In this document: positions 46,420 to 58,974 of the stretch, piece by piece
Numbering within the stretch: position 1 is the first letter of the stretch
Layout of the letters: every line of letters starts with the position of its first letter
Source of the DNA: Styela clava
Taxonomy: Eukaryota; Chordata; Ascidiacea; Stolidobranchia; Styelidae
Length of the DNA: 64,000 bases
Assembly (NCBI RefSeq): GCF_964204865.1
Contig: NC_135254.1
Coordinates: 811,001 to 875,000 of the forward strand
Direction of reading: 5' to 3'
The notes under the pieces: model-generated
What the model was told of the DNA's origin: nothing
The model's database searches: none
Seen by the model: only the letters and a program-made list of their open reading frames with translations
Program-made: the position numbers and the translations under genes

Positions 46420-47005
46420 ACTAATCTGAATACATTGTTAGCAAAAGCTTTTTCATTTTCTTAGTAAAAAGAGATAGAGACACATTTTTTATTTCAGATG
46501 GGACATCACCCCAAGCCTGTACGCCATTATATTTTAAAGATCGCTTCCCAACATTAGCGGAAATCTGCGGTGTGAAATAGGATCTATTTTTTTGGATCTA
46601 GTACCATACTTATGTACATCTTTTAGATGAGTAAAATAGTCCTTGAAAGCAGGGGGGAGAAGGCCATTTTCATGCCGATGCATAAATTTAGCAATTTCTA
46701 AAGTATGCATCTCTGAGAGCTGTAAAATTTCATTTTGACAGAAAAGTCGGACGTTAGTTATACCACTCTTCTCGGGAAATGATGTGCACCTAATTATTTT
46801 ATTTTGTAAGACTTGGATTGGCTATAATGAAGACTTGGCGGCTGATCCTCAACTAAGGATTCCATATTGCAGTCGCGAATGAAATAGACTATAATAAACT
46901 ACTTTCAGCGTTTTTAAAATCAAAATGTGTCTTAGTCTATTAAAAATAACAAAGGTTTGTGATAACTTCTTAGTAGGGGTTATGATTGACATATGTAAAA
47001 AAAAG
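46420..47005 (-). pseudogene. CR1/Jockey-like LINE reverse transcriptase C-terminus, decayed
   Basis: On minus, the translation with several stops shows the signature of this group's C-terminal region: YYSLFHSRLQYGI, LQNKIIRCTSF, HTLEIAKFMHRHENGLLPPAF, KYGTRSKKID. Stops interrupt it near the middle and end. The upstream RT core is not in this window. Confidence 0.7.
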
Positions 47006-47409
47006 GGTTGCTACGCCCACTAGAAGTATGTTAGGTACGAAACTACATGAGACCCGACAAACATTTATATTTCAAAAATTTAATTTGGGCTGAATTTTCA
47101 CATTACTTTGTTTTGTTTGGCGTTATTTAAGCGCTTATGACGTGTACTTCGCTAGACTCGGAAAAAGCGTATTATACTTTAAAATCTCAATATCAGAATT
47201 CACAAACGCCGATTCCACCTACCCGACAATCTACAGCCATGTAATATCAGTGGTCTAGGATCTTTTAAACAAAGTTCCCGCCACTAAAGATATAAAAAAG
47301 ACAATATAATTAGGATGGCAATTACATGTTCAGAGCATTCTACAAACAATTATTTTTCTTGTTTTGTCAGAAAAAGTTAGACGATGATCTAAAGAAAGGT
47401 AACAAAATC

Positions 47410-50400
47410 CAGTGGCGGCGCGTGGTCATTTTGACAACCGGGGCAAGCTACTGCGGGACCAAGTCACCCCCATCTACGGGAACAGGATGAGCGCTCTAAG
47501 TTCTCCCATCATTTTATGAGTATAAAAACCATTCCATCGGTAACAACCAATCGGCAAAAGCGACAATTTTTAACGATAAGAAAGTGTCTTTAAAACCGGT
47601 CCAAGTCAAGGGATTAATAAATATAGACATACCGTAGTTTATTTTGAAACCTCTTTCAAAAGGAAAGGCATTATTTACCCAGATAAATACAATGACATAT
47701 TAACAGAAACTTCGGGAAAGCAGACAAAACCTAAAATAAGGTTTAAAACGTTACTATGAAGAAAGGAAAGTTAATGCAAAGATAAGGACATGCGTCGCTC
47801 ACTCATAGATATATATGCTGCTAGACTTTCACTGCTTGAACATATATGCAACACGCCGCGGTTTCTTGGAAGCAAAATGCTCAATAACGCGCTGATTAAA
47901 GTCATGCATCCCAGAATTAACGTCTCTGTGAATGGATAAAACAGCCAAGGAATTTAATCTATCTTGCTTCATTGTGTTTCTGAGATACGTTTTAATACGC
48001 TTCAGCGTGCTGAATATTCGCTCTGCGTCGGCGGAAGAAATAGGCGTCGTCAAAATGATGTCCAGAAATTTTGCAGACGCCGCAAAGGTAGTTACTAGAG
48101 TGTTATCTATGAGGAACCCATAGAGCGCGCAAGTTGATGTGATGTTCAAAAAAGTTTGATTGGTGTATATACATCGCAATTCATATTCCGATTTACCCAC
48201 GTTTATCATGGGGTAAAATTTGGAGACGGTAGCCAACAAATGGATGGGAAATTGACGTGCAAATTTTGAAAAAATTTTGGGGTTCATCAAAGAGAACGCG
48301 GCAAGGTGTTCAGTGCGCAGACGATCGCCTATTTGATTCACCAGAATGTCACAGCATTCCTTTGCAGATAAAATCAAACGCTGCGTTGTTTGCCCGCGGC
48401 GTAAAGAAGCACTCCATGTGTCGTCGTATTTTATTGTTTCCCGGATACGAGATACAGCATCGCAGAAGTCTGAAATACACGACTGCACATACGCTCCATC
48501 CATTAGCCTTGACTGCAATGCGCCGTATAATACATCCACGTGATAGAATATTGTGGAGAAAAAAGCGAGAAAAAATGAAAACTCACCATCTTCTAGCAGA
48601 CGCTTTAGACCTGCTGCCTCCCTCACAGAGCGTTCGTCCCAAACCGGAGAGCTCTGAATGCCATTGAAACACTCAATGAGCTCACACCTAATTTCGGACA
48701 CGCCCTGCACCACGCGTGATTGGAAGTTCCAACGTGTTGGTGCACAAGCTGGGAGAGGGCGGCTAAATATCTGGCGAAGGAGGTCAGAGCGCTTCGGCGA
48801 AACGGAAAAAAATGAAGAAAACCCCGAAACATTTGCAAAAAATATACGGACGAGAGGGGTATCAAGACACATATTTTTAATAACGAGGTTAAATTGATGT
48901 GCATAACAATGTAAAAAATGCGCATGAGGAAAATCTTCTTTTATAAAAACTTGAACACCATGTTTCGACCCACTCATGACTGCCGCGCCGTCATAAGTTT
49001 GAGCTATCAATTTTGACTTCGCGTTGTAAGGCTGTAACACTTCTTTCAGTACAGCCGATATCCCGCAAGCCGTGCGATCAACGATTGGCACAAAGCTGTG
49101 AAATCTCTCGGTAGGTTTACCATCTTTCACAAACCGCAAAATCACAGCCAGTTGGGAAACGCACGTGATGTCAGTTGTCCCGTCAGACTGAATCGAAAGG
49201 AACTGGCAATTCTCAATTTCCAGAGCCAAATGTTGTAAATAAATTTTATACATTGAGTCGAGCAAATCATTTTGGATATCCTTAGATGTCCCTTTCGAAA
49301 CAGTTGCGGCATCAAGATGATCTCTCAATACTGTATCTAGGGATGCGGTGTATTCCACCATATCCAAAAATACCCCTCTATTAGAAGAGCCAGCCCGTTC
49401 ATCGTGCCCACGGAGGGACGGCTCGTGACAACCAATGAACTTCAAAACATCTATCAATCGACCGAGAACATGGCGGTTTTTCTCGACGTTTTGGTTGTGC
49501 CGACGAATAGAAACCGCGCGTCCTTCATCCAACTGTGCTGCAATATTAACATATCCGAATGTTCGGTATTTTACTGCATTGTCCAGATGCTCCATAGAAG
49601 ATTGATGATCCCTGGCACGCTCGGAAAGATGTTTAAGATCTCTAAAACCAAATTTACACCAACGTGAGTCACGGGCGGTAGCAAAAAGTAGGCAATAAAA
49701 ACAAAAAAGTGCATTTTTGTCCTCGCTGTAACACAACCATTCGTGTTTTTTATACCAAGTTTCTGCGCAGAATGTACGCCGACGCTTTCCTCTGTCATGG
49801 GATTGTTCCAGTGAACAATTTTATGGTTGATAAGGCCCAAGACGTTGTACCTCTAATTTATGTTCCAGCGGCAGCTGCGAAAACGGAGTGCGAAGTAGTG
49901 CATCAACCTTATTCATTATGAGGTCTAAGGCTAAGAAATGCGAAGCCGGAAAGAAGTGAGGAGCTCAAAAGGAATGTGGAAAATCGAAAGCAAATGGACT
50001 AAAAGTCTCTAACTGATTCAAATAGCGAAACAAGCGACAAAAACGAAGGCGAGGAAACTATCAACTCTTCAAGCAACCAACGAACGAGAAGGAATGCGTG
50101 AATATGTCAACACGTTGTTGTAAGAAACGTCGGCATTGTGTCGTCATAATTTCGGGGCTAGCCCCGATCGGCCCCGATGATTTAGTAAAAGAAACAGGAA
50201 ACAAACGCGGCGAGTGGAAGATAAAAGAGAGAATACGGTATACAATGAGCAACCGGGGCAAAATCGGCGTCGCCCCGTCGACGTTCGGCGAAGGCTTTGC
50301 GAGCGAAAAATGAACCATGTCGGGAGAATATGGCTAGTGTAGACAGTCTGTGCAACCGATATTGAGGTAGTTTTCGAATATTTTTTATTATACCGAAAAA

Positions 50401-50447
50401 ACAACCGGGGCATTGCCCCAATTAGCCCTATTGACGCGCCGCCACTG
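47410..50447 (-). mobile_element. hAT DNA transposon copy 2, 3038 bp
   Basis: It has the same CAGTGGCGGCGCGT inverted repeats as copy 1, with perfect 8-bp target copies ACAAAATC (47402-47409 and 50448-50455). It is inserted in tRNA-array spacer. It is closely similar to copy 1, so the family has moved recently. Confidence 0.95.
47829..49916 (-). pseudogene. hAT transposase, one nonsense codon
   Basis: This 695-codon frame from ATG 49916 has a single in-frame TAA at 49823-49821 (codon 32). Copy 1 has a lysine codon there, so the break is one base. The 635 codons after 49736 are open: TTF-type zinc finger (CYSEDKNALFCFYCLLFA), a DUF4371-like region with FLSIQSDGTTDITCVSQ, the TYDGAAVMSGSKHGVQ catalytic-region motif, and the C-terminal hAT dimerisation block SADAERIFSTLKRIKTYLRN. 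Confidence 0.92.
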
Positions 50448-50652
50448 ACAAAATCATTTACTATTATGTGAAAAATTCGTCTCTGTTATACAATGTTTGG
50501 TGCCATGCTTTTCATAACTATTTTCAAACATGGGTCACGCGAAATCACACAAAAGCAAAGGTCATTGATCTCCGATTCAATCCTAACTCCATCCGCAAAT
50601 CTTATTGCCTTACTGGAGAACGAATTGCAAAAAGATGAGCCGTTTAGCAACC

Positions 50653-50723
50653 TTTTCCGTAGTGTAGTGGTTATCACGTTCGCCTCACACGCGAAATGAC
50701 CGGTTCGGGCCCGGGCGGAAACA
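50653..50723 (+). pseudogene. tRNA-Val(CAC) pseudogene
   Basis: 71 nt. The first base is changed and two nt are lost between the anticodon and T arms (GAAATGACCGG). The T loop is altered to TTCGGGC. Confidence 0.75.
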
Positions 50724-51071
50724 ATACTTTTCCTTTATTTACAAACTTCAACTGTAAGAGCATTTTGTAGAGACAATAGCTTGAAGTAGTTCTAGTTAAT
50801 GACACAATTTGAATCGTACAGTTTCGTTCTCTGCCTTGTTATCGGTTCCCCTATTTCTCGGTTTGACTCAAGCTAAAACAATCACAACCATAAAAGCACT
50901 GCCGATGTAATTAAGATCCTTATTTAATTGTCTTATTAATTTAATGTAACCACAGCTTTCCCGCCAGCGTTTCCGCAAACGTAGCACTTACCTATTCACC
51001 AACCCGAATTGGCCACTATGTTTGGATAGGGAATTCGGTAATTATGTAATGCAGAAATCCATCCGTAGGAT

Positions 51072-51100
51072 CGCGAGTATAACCACTACACTACGAAAAC
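51072..51100 (-). pseudogene. tRNA-Val 5' fragment
   Basis: The first ~21 nt of Val (GTTTTCGTAGTGTAGTGG on minus) lead into spacer. It is the inverted equivalent of 11252. Confidence 0.65.
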
Positions 51101-51516
51101 GCTTGCCCTTTCTCGGTACTTAATAAGACATTAGAATTAGAACGGCAGTTTTTTATAATTATCATTCTTTTCGCTTGAGTTATTTCCACGTTTCTCAACT
51201 GGGGAATTCGTTCACAGTCGCGTTTCCAACTATGCTGGTCATGCCAAACAGGCTACCAAGAGCGTTCCACATAGAGCTGCCAACCGTCTGGAAATGGCCT
51301 GGACTTATTGCTTCTTTGTTACGGACATAAACGAAGATATCGATTCTTGGGGAGATATCCATTTCTGTAACCTAGTTGAATTGTGCTTGTCTGAGAGAAG
51401 TCTGATTTCGGTCTGATGAAACCTTACAAAAATACATCCTAATTTGTCTCTCGTTGCACTTAAAATAAAATAATCGCCGATGAATAGACGTTTCTGATCA
51501 AATCAAAATGTCGAAT

Positions 51517-51589
51517 TGTTTCCGCCCGGGCTGGAACCGGGGACCTTTCGCGTGTAAAGCGAACGTGATAACCACAACACTACGGAAAC
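51517..51589 (-). tRNA. tRNA-Val(UAC), degenerate
   Basis: 73 nt, but A14 is T and the T loop reads TTCCAGC, damaging the B-box. Probably inactive. Confidence 0.6.
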
Positions 51590-51928
51590 GCTGGTCATGC
51601 TGACGGAATACTTAACAACAGAATGCAATTAGGATGACAGCGTTTTATCATTAAGATTCTTCTCGCTGGAGTTAATTCCACGTTTCCAAGCTGGGGAAGA
51701 ATTCCTTCACAGAGAGAAATTTTGTCGTTCTTGTGGAGAAATTTTGCTTTGTGTTTGCTGTAGAATTACTAATCTACTTTTGTTCTTTATTTTTATTAGT
51801 TTAACGGTCTGGGGTTCGATCCCCACGATGGGCGTTCAATAAATTTTTTTTTCAATAAAATGCAAATTGATATTGGAGTTTGGTCAGTTAGAAATTCTAT
51901 TAAATCATTTCTATATTTTCTGTACTCG

Positions 51929-51964
51929 GTTTCCGTAGTGTAGTGGTTATCACGTCCGCCTAAC
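51929..51964 (+). pseudogene. 36-nt 5' half of tRNA-Val(AAC)
   Basis: Exact Val 1-36 apart from GTCCGC, then TAATAAACG. This is the same module as on minus at 22745 and 30143, here in an inverted array block. Confidence 0.75.
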
Positions 51965-52306
51965 TAATAAACGATAATAAATAAGACAATATAATTAGGA
52001 TCGCAATTACATGGTCAGAGCGTTCTACAAACGATTATTTTCCTTGTTTTGTCAGAAAAAGTTAGACTATGATCTAACGAAAGCTAACAAATTCAATTGC
52101 AAAAGTGATTACGCTGTTCTTGAAAACAATTCGTCTCAGTTATACAATGTGTGGTGCCATGCTTTTCATAACTTTTCTCAAACATGGGCCACCCGAAATC
52201 ACACAAAAGCAAAGGTCATTGATCTCTGATCCAATCCTAAGTCCATCCGCAAATCTTATTGCCTTACTAGAGAACGAATTGCATAAAGATAAGCCGTTTG
52301 GCATCC

Positions 52307-52379
52307 GTTTCCGTAGTGTAGTGGTTATCACGTTCGCCTCACACGCGAAAGGTCCCCGGTTCGAGCCCGGGCGGAAACA
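52307..52379 (+). tRNA. tRNA-Val(CAC)
   Basis: 73 nt with all stems paired, loop CTCACAC and intact boxes. TTTT lies ~5 nt downstream. Confidence 0.92.
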
Positions 52380-52731
52380 ATGGTTTTCCTTTATTTACAA
52401 ACTTCATCTGCAAGAATATTTTGTAGAGACAATAGCTTGAACTAGCTCTAGGTAATAACACAAATTGAATCGTACAGTTTCGTTCTCTGACTTGTTATCG
52501 GTTCCCCTACTTCTCGGTTTTAACTCAAGCTAAAACAATCACAACCATATAAGCACTGCCGATGTAATTAACATCCTGATTTTATTGTCTTATTAATTTA
52601 ATGTAACTACAGTTTTCCCGCCAGCGTCTCTGCAAACGTCTCACTTACCTTTTCACCAGCACGAATTGGTCACTATGTTTCTATGAATTCGATAATTATG
52701 TAATGCAGAAATTCATCCGTAGCCTCGCGGA

Positions 52732-52804
52732 ATTTCCGTAGTGTAGTGGTTATCACGTTCGCCTAACACGCGAAAGGTCCCCGGTTCAAGCTCGGGCGGA
52801 AACA
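52732..52804 (+). tRNA. tRNA-Val(AAC), degenerate
   Basis: 73 nt. Position 1 is A (unpaired with C72), and the T loop/B-box reads GGTTCAAGCTC with a G-T pair. Likely inactive. Confidence 0.6.
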
Positions 52805-53250
52805 GTTCACAATTTCGATTTGATCAGAAACGCTATTTATCGGCCATTATTTTATTATAGGGGCAAATTAAGATGTATTTTTGTAAAGCTTCATCATACC
52901 GAAGTCAGACTTCTTCCAGACGAGCACAATTCAACTAGGTTACAGCTGGATGTTTCCCCAGGAATCGATATCTTCGTTTATGTCCGTAACAATGACCAAT
53001 AAGCAATAAGTCAACAATGACGCAACAACTGCAATTCATGCAGTCGCTCAGACACTTCTTTCGCTCAGACAGATTTCCAAACATTGGAATGTGTTAAGTA
53101 TTTGAATGACTATGTACATACTTTACATTGTCGGGTCGTTTGGAAGTTTACTTATGGAGAATAAATTTCAGAGTATTTTACGCTGCATTTTCCTATTGTA
53201 CTTTGCGATTACGAATATGTTTTATAATACATAGCTTTCCTAGCACCTTG

Positions 53251-54378
53251 TATACGCGTCTGGCCATTGTTTACGTGTGACGAGAAGTCCCGAGAAAGTA
53301 ATCAACTGCCAGACTCGTACGCGATCCGCCCAGGCACTTGTCGAATGTTTATCTGGCGTGCGGTACTGCTTTGCTTTGTCTTATTGTTATAATTGAGGTC
53401 TTATGTTATGCTACATTAAATCTTGTGTGCATCACTCACTGAGTCTTTTCTAAACTTGCGAACTTAGAACAGAACACATGTGTGATGTCATAGATATATT
53501 TTATGCTTCAATAGATATGTAATGATGCTTTAGTGATGTCCATATATATTTCATGGTTGAGTAAACATGAGGTAGAGGTATTGCCGATCAGTTTTGTGCA
53601 TTCGTTTTATGTTCATGATCATACAGATAAAATCCGGCCCGCGGGCCTTGCCGACCCCTGTTTAAGACACCGTAAAGTCATAAGAACAGATAATAAATTG
53701 GGCTCAGGTATGGGCTTTGCGACCCAAATGGATTGAAATACTCGCGCGTATTGATTTGAATAGGAAATCCGTTTCGCGGGCCACACATCATTCAAAATTG
53801 GTACTTCTCCGCGAGACGCATAAATTTTCCTTGAGAGCAGCCGGTTGCCCCTGGACTAGGAGATCGCGATACGGCCAAAGGTCGTCAACGTCAGCCACCA
53901 TACATTCCAGTCTAATGATTGGCGAAAAATATAAGCTAACGTTTAAATTGTCAACTACCACTGGTACAGCACAGTGGTCAAATGAGGTCAACAATACACC
54001 AATTGTGCATATAATCCTTCCTTGAACTGCGAAATTATAAGGTAAATTAGGTTTAATCTCTGCGCGAACCGCGAAATTTTTATCATTTTATTTAGCACAG
54101 GGAAATGCGCTTGCGAACTGCTTTCAACTGTACAAAAAAAAATTAAGTTTATTCGCTGCATTATGTGTATATTTTAGTATAACAGAACAAGGAAATGACG
54201 TTAAACAGAAGTCAATCACGTTCATGTGTTCTGCTTTCAACTGCGGAATCATAATCGGTGAATTAGGTTTGTTCACTGCATTTTATGCATGTATCATGAG
54301 TCTGTAATCAGTAATTCATTTTGTCACTATACTGTAACTTAGAACTAAGATCTTAAGCCCGACCCGATCCGACATTTG
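53251..54378. other. Gene-free interval
   Basis: It contains one isolated hAT-like end at about 53630-53660 (GGCCCGCGGGCC...GACCCCTG) without a matching partner, and no supported gene. Confidence 0.4.
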
Positions 54379-54814
54379 GGCCTGAAATGTCAATCATTAC
54401 GTTCGGGTCGGGTCGAGCTTTTCTATCTCTGACTTTTTTTTAATAAATATATGTTTATAAAAATATGTACTAAAACAGTATATGCCGTGCTAAACTCTTG
54501 CAACGACAATTCAAAGAACTCCAGATAAAATTTCGGGTTTTCTTCGGGCTCGAGTCAGGTCGGGTTTAATACCCACGGGCCTAGGTCGGGCCAAGCTGAA
54601 ATTTTTGGGGCCGATTTTACCTCTACTGTAAATACAAATTGTGCAAAGAATTGAGTGAAAAGATGAAAAAATTGGATTCCAGGGTGGAGGGGAAGAAATA
54701 AACCGGTCCTGGTTATAGCGCAGCAACTCCTATACAAAAGTCAAACATTGTGTCACACAAGAATAAGTAGTGGAAATGAAATAATAATTATTGAAATATT
54801 AGTAAAACACTTCA

Positions 54815-55075
54815 TATCGGGAGAGGAAAGCCGATAATACAGCTTAACCACATGGCGGACCACGGCCTTTCGTCCGGTTACCATTCCATGTCAGGTATGG
54901 GATTAGTTAGGTATTTGTTTTTGGAAGCATGGACTTGATGGTGGAGGAAGCCGTAACCGACCAGCGGTTATGTGAAACACCCTACAGTGGCGAGGAGTCC
55001 AGCAATCCTTTCGCACATACTCATCTCCGTCTGGGATTCGAACTTGCGAACCCACGTAGAGTAATCAGGGGTGCG
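54815..55075 (-). mobile_element. SINE, partial
   Basis: Blocks GGAAAGCCGATAA, GGCCTTTCGTCCGG, TATGGGATTAGTTAG, CCGACCAGCGG and TGGGATTCGAAC match the family. The outer part of the tRNA-like head is replaced after GGGGTGCGAG. Duplicated at 58190-58450. Confidence 0.75.
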
Positions 55076-55244
55076 AGTGTATTAAGAAAAATCATATATA
55101 GATGATCTCTCACCAAAAACGCTAAAATACAAAGGAATCTCTTAATCAAAAAGATATCGCACTCAATTAGTGTGACCATAGTCTCCTCACAATGATACCA
55201 TTGTGAATTTGCATCAACACAGCTGTCGTCATGGTTACTTAGAT

Positions 55245-55598
55245 CAGGGGTGAGCAACCTGCGGCTCACAAGGAAAAATTATGCGGCCGCAGAAAAGTGA
55301 CAGTTTTGAATGATGTTTGTCCCGCAAAACAATTTTTTAATTTGGTTTGTGCGAGTGATTCCAATCCCTTTGCGACTTTGCTTTGCAATACAGTATTCCA
55401 ATTTATTGTCTGTGCCTATGACGTTACAATGTCGTAACAGCCTAGCTTGTGCGAAGCGAACAACGCACGTCTTGAGATAAATAACCAAAATTTTTGTGAC
55501 TGCAACCACTAGAAAACCTATGTTAAATAAAGATGCAGCCCGCAGTTTTATCCAGTTATTTATATCTGTCCTCCTGTATCAAAGGTTGCACACCCCTG
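55245..55598. mobile_element. hAT-type MITE, 354 bp
   Basis: Ends CAGGGGTGAGCAACC and, on minus, CAGGGGTGTGCAACC. Flanked by 8-bp copies ACTTAGAT and ACTTAGCT, with ATGCGGCCGCAG inside the left end. The same insertion recurs at 58621-58974 within the duplication. Confidence 0.85.
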
Positions 55599-55820
55599 AC
55601 TTAGCTTGGTGGTGCACGGAGTCGTTTTTTTTTTGTTTTTGTTTAAACGCGCGACTGCTGGGCATACCAGGTTGGCATGCCTTGACGTATTTATTCTTTC
55701 TCCAAATACCATATTTAGTTTTTCGTTATTATTTTCTTGCCGCTGCTCGATAAATAAATTTGGTTTCTCGCGGTTTTCCTCACCCTGAAATGCTTTTTCT
55801 TTATTTATTGCAATTTGTTC

Positions 55821-57204
55821 TGCAGATTTTAATTTGCTGTGGGTCATTGTAATTGGATGTGGTTTTTATATCATTTATGTATGCATGCGTTTTATGTTAA
55901 GGCATGGTGTTTGAGTTGACTTGTTGGCCAAGGTATAGTTGTAAAATTTTGTGTGTTTTTTGCATGTTGTTATAAATTTTTCTCTGTCCCAAGCAGAATG
56001 TCATCATAGATCATCTATCCATCGCTATGTAATGACAATACATCCCATTTAATTAAACAATTATTTTTTGCCTGTAATAAATAGTTCAGAGCGTTCCCCT
56101 TCACCCAATCATTGAAACATCTACTCGCGGTTTTATTTTTCGTTTTTCAGGTTACTTCAAAGTGATTAAATGAAGTAAAACACAAAGGAAAAAAATCAAA
56201 AAAGACTCCGATATCCTGTGAAATAACAACCTTATTCCTATATCCTTGTCTGAAATCAATACCCAAGAATGAAAAACCTCACTTACACCCTTTGTAACCA
56301 ATTCATTTCCACATCCTACTTTACTTAATTATAGTAATTTTACTGTTACCGGTAACTTTAATTACTTATTACAATCTGGACTATAATTTGGCAATAATAG
56401 GCTCTAATTTGGGGAATGAAATGGTCTCGCCCACCTCTTCATGCACCCAATTCTGGCAACTTTGGTTGGGCAACTTGGCATTTGACTCCAACTATAATCA
56501 GCTTGGCAATATGTTTTCAATAGAATCTTCCTTTTATATCTTAATTAACGATTAGAAGATCGATCAATTTGGCAATGGCAACCATTACAAAAATATCAAT
56601 ATGGTGTGTCAGATAATTTTCTTTTTGGACACGTAGTGGACATAACGATCGTTTCAATATTATGTTGTTGTTCTTTGACACGTTTTTAAAAAGTCGCTTT
56701 TCTCTTCGAATACTGGACCAATTGCTTTGAAATTTTCAGTGGTTGAAGATAAAATTTTTCTCCAGAAGGCTATTACTTTTTTTTTCGCTATGACGTCATC
56801 AAAATTATTGTCATTTGGTGGCGCTACGTGTCCATATATTTGAGCATAGCTCTCTTGTCTTTTCTAGTATTTATTTTTATTTGTTTTTTGTTTTTACTGT
56901 ATAGTATACCCTAAATTTATCGCGTTTTATTCTTACTTAAATAACTTCTCAGTGGTTGTGTGTGTGTGCAGCTGGTGGGTGCATGTGAGCGTGTGTGAAA
57001 TAACTTAATAATTTTAGGTGAGTAAACACGTACCACTTCCTCTTGGCAAAACCTTCCATCTTATATTTTGTACGTTATAAACCTTATCTAAGGTTTTGTT
57101 TGCTCCCCTGATTTCATAATCAGTTTTTATTTATTTGTTTTTATCTGTCAAATGTATTGTTATGCTGATTATGGAGTCGAAATAAACTTATACTTATTAT
57201 ACTT
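55821..57204. other. Gene-free interval
   Basis: AT-rich with short GT runs (about 56960-56995). No gene or known element was recognised. Confidence 0.4.
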
Positions 57205-57309
57205 ATGATGTAACTACAGCTTTCCCGCCAGCGTTTCCGCAAACGTCGCACTTACCTATGTTTGGATAGGAAATTCGGTAATTATGTAATGCAGAAATCC
57301 ACCCGCGGA

Positions 57310-57382
57310 GTTTCCGTAGTGTAGTGGTTATCACGTTCGCCTCACACGCGAAAGGTCCCCGGTTCGAGCCCGGGCGGAAACA
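57310..57382 (+). tRNA. tRNA-Val(CAC)
   Basis: 73 nt, intact stems and boxes, identical to the gene at 52307. It lies in a lone ~540-bp array block (57205-57745) next to duplication copy B. Confidence 0.92.
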
Positions 57383-58189
57383 TCTCTCAATTTCGATTTG
57401 ATCAGAAACGTTATTTATCGGCCATTATTTTATTATAGGTGCAACGAGGGGCAAATTAATGTATTTTTGTAAAGCTTCATCATACCGAAGTCAGACTTCT
57501 TCCAGACGAGCACAATTCAACTAGGTTACAGCTGGATGTCTCCCCAAGAATCGATATCTTCGTTTATGTCCGTAACAATGACCAATAAGCAATAAGTCAA
57601 CAATGAGGCAACAACTGCAATTCATGCAGTCGCTCAGACACTTCTTTCGCTCGGACAGATTTCAAGCATTGGAATGTGTTAAGTATTTGAATGACCATGT
57701 ACATACTTTACATTGTCGGGTCGTTTGGAAGTTTACTTATGGAGAAACTTGAGAGGCCTGAAATGTCAATCATTACGTTCGGGTCGGGTCGAGCTTTTCT
57801 ATCTCTGACTTTTTTTTAATAAATATATGTTTATAAAAATATGTACTAAAACAGTATATGCCGTGCTAAACTCTTGCAACGACAATTCAAAGAACTCCAG
57901 ATAAAATTTCGGGTTTTCTTCGGGCTCGAGTCAGGTCGGGTTTAATACTCACGGGCCTAGGTCGGGCCAAGCTGAAATTTTTGGGGCCGATTTTACCTCT
58001 ACTGTAAATACAAATTGTGCAAAGAATTGAGTGAAAAGATGAAAAAATTGGATTCCAGGGTGGAGGGGAAGAAATAAACCGGTCCTGGTTATAGCGCAGC
58101 AACTCCTATACAAAAGTCAAACATTGTGTCACACAAGAATAAGTAGTGGAAATGAAATAATATTTATTGAAATATTAGTAAAACACTTC

Positions 58190-58450
58190 ATATCGGGAGA
58201 GGAAAGCCGATAATACAGCTTAACCACATGGCGGACCACGGCCTTTCGTCCGGTTACCATTCCATGTCAGGTATGGGATTAGTTAGGTATTTGTTTTTGG
58301 AAGCATGGACTTGATGGTGGAGGAAGCCGTAACCGACCAGCGGTTATGTGAAACACCCTACAGTGGCGAGGAGTCCAGCAATCCTTTCGCACATACTCAT
58401 CTCCGTCTGGGATTCGAACTTGCGAACCCACGTAGAGTAATCAGGGGTGC
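58190..58450 (-). mobile_element. SINE, partial (duplicate of 54815)
   Basis: Carried within duplication copy B; same structure and truncation. Confidence 0.75.
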
Positions 58451-58620
58451 GAGTGTATTAAGAAAAATCATATATAGATGATCTCTCACCAAAAACGCTA
58501 AAATACAAAGGAATCTCTTAATCAAAAAGATATCGCACTCAATTAGTGTGACCATAGTCTCCTCACAATGATACCATTGTGAATTTGCATCAACACAGCT
58601 GTCGTCATGGTTACTTAGAT

Positions 58621-58974
58621 CAGGGGTGAGCAACCTGCGGCTCACAAGGAAAAATTATGCGGCCGCAGAAAAGTGCCAGTTTTGAATGATGTTTGTCCCG
58701 CAAAACAATTTTTTAATTTGGTTTGTGCGAGTGATTCCAATCCCTTTGCGACTTTGCTTTGCAATACAGTATTCCAATTTATTGTCTGTGCCTATGACGT
58801 TACAATGTCGTAACAGCCTAGCTTGTGCGAAGCGAACAACGCACGTCTTGAGATAAATAACCAAAATTTTTGTGACTGCAACCACTAGAAAATCTATGTT
58901 AAATAAAGATGCAGCCCGCAGTTTTATCCAGTTATTTATATCTGTCCTCCTGTATCAAAGGTTGCACACCCCTG
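58621..58974. mobile_element. hAT-type MITE, 354 bp (duplicate of 55245)
   Basis: Same ends and flanking 8-bp copies, carried within duplication copy B. Confidence 0.85.

Larger units (their letters stand above)
54379..55820. repeat. Segmental duplication, copy A (1442 bp)
   Basis: Nearly identical, by eye, to 57755-59198. It carries a partial SINE and a 354-bp hAT MITE. The edges show no inverted repeats or target duplications. Confidence 0.85.
9140..57745. repeat. Territory of a tRNA-Val higher-order array, broken up by transposons
   Basis: Array blocks lie at about 9140-13897, 19677-23179, 27617-30363, 34217-35718, 38747-39120, 47290-47409, 50448-53250 and 57205-57745. All share the same spacer modules around tRNA-Val copies. 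Two LINEs, a Copia element, two hAT elements and a hAT MITE sit inside these blocks. The stretch 39.1-47.3 kb is not array sequence, apart from about 40505-40625. Block boundaries come from matching spacers by eye and are approximate. Confidence 0.75.

Noticed and set aside
46420-47005. A host gene
   Set aside because: The translated pieces match the C-terminal end of a LINE reverse transcriptase and contain several stops.
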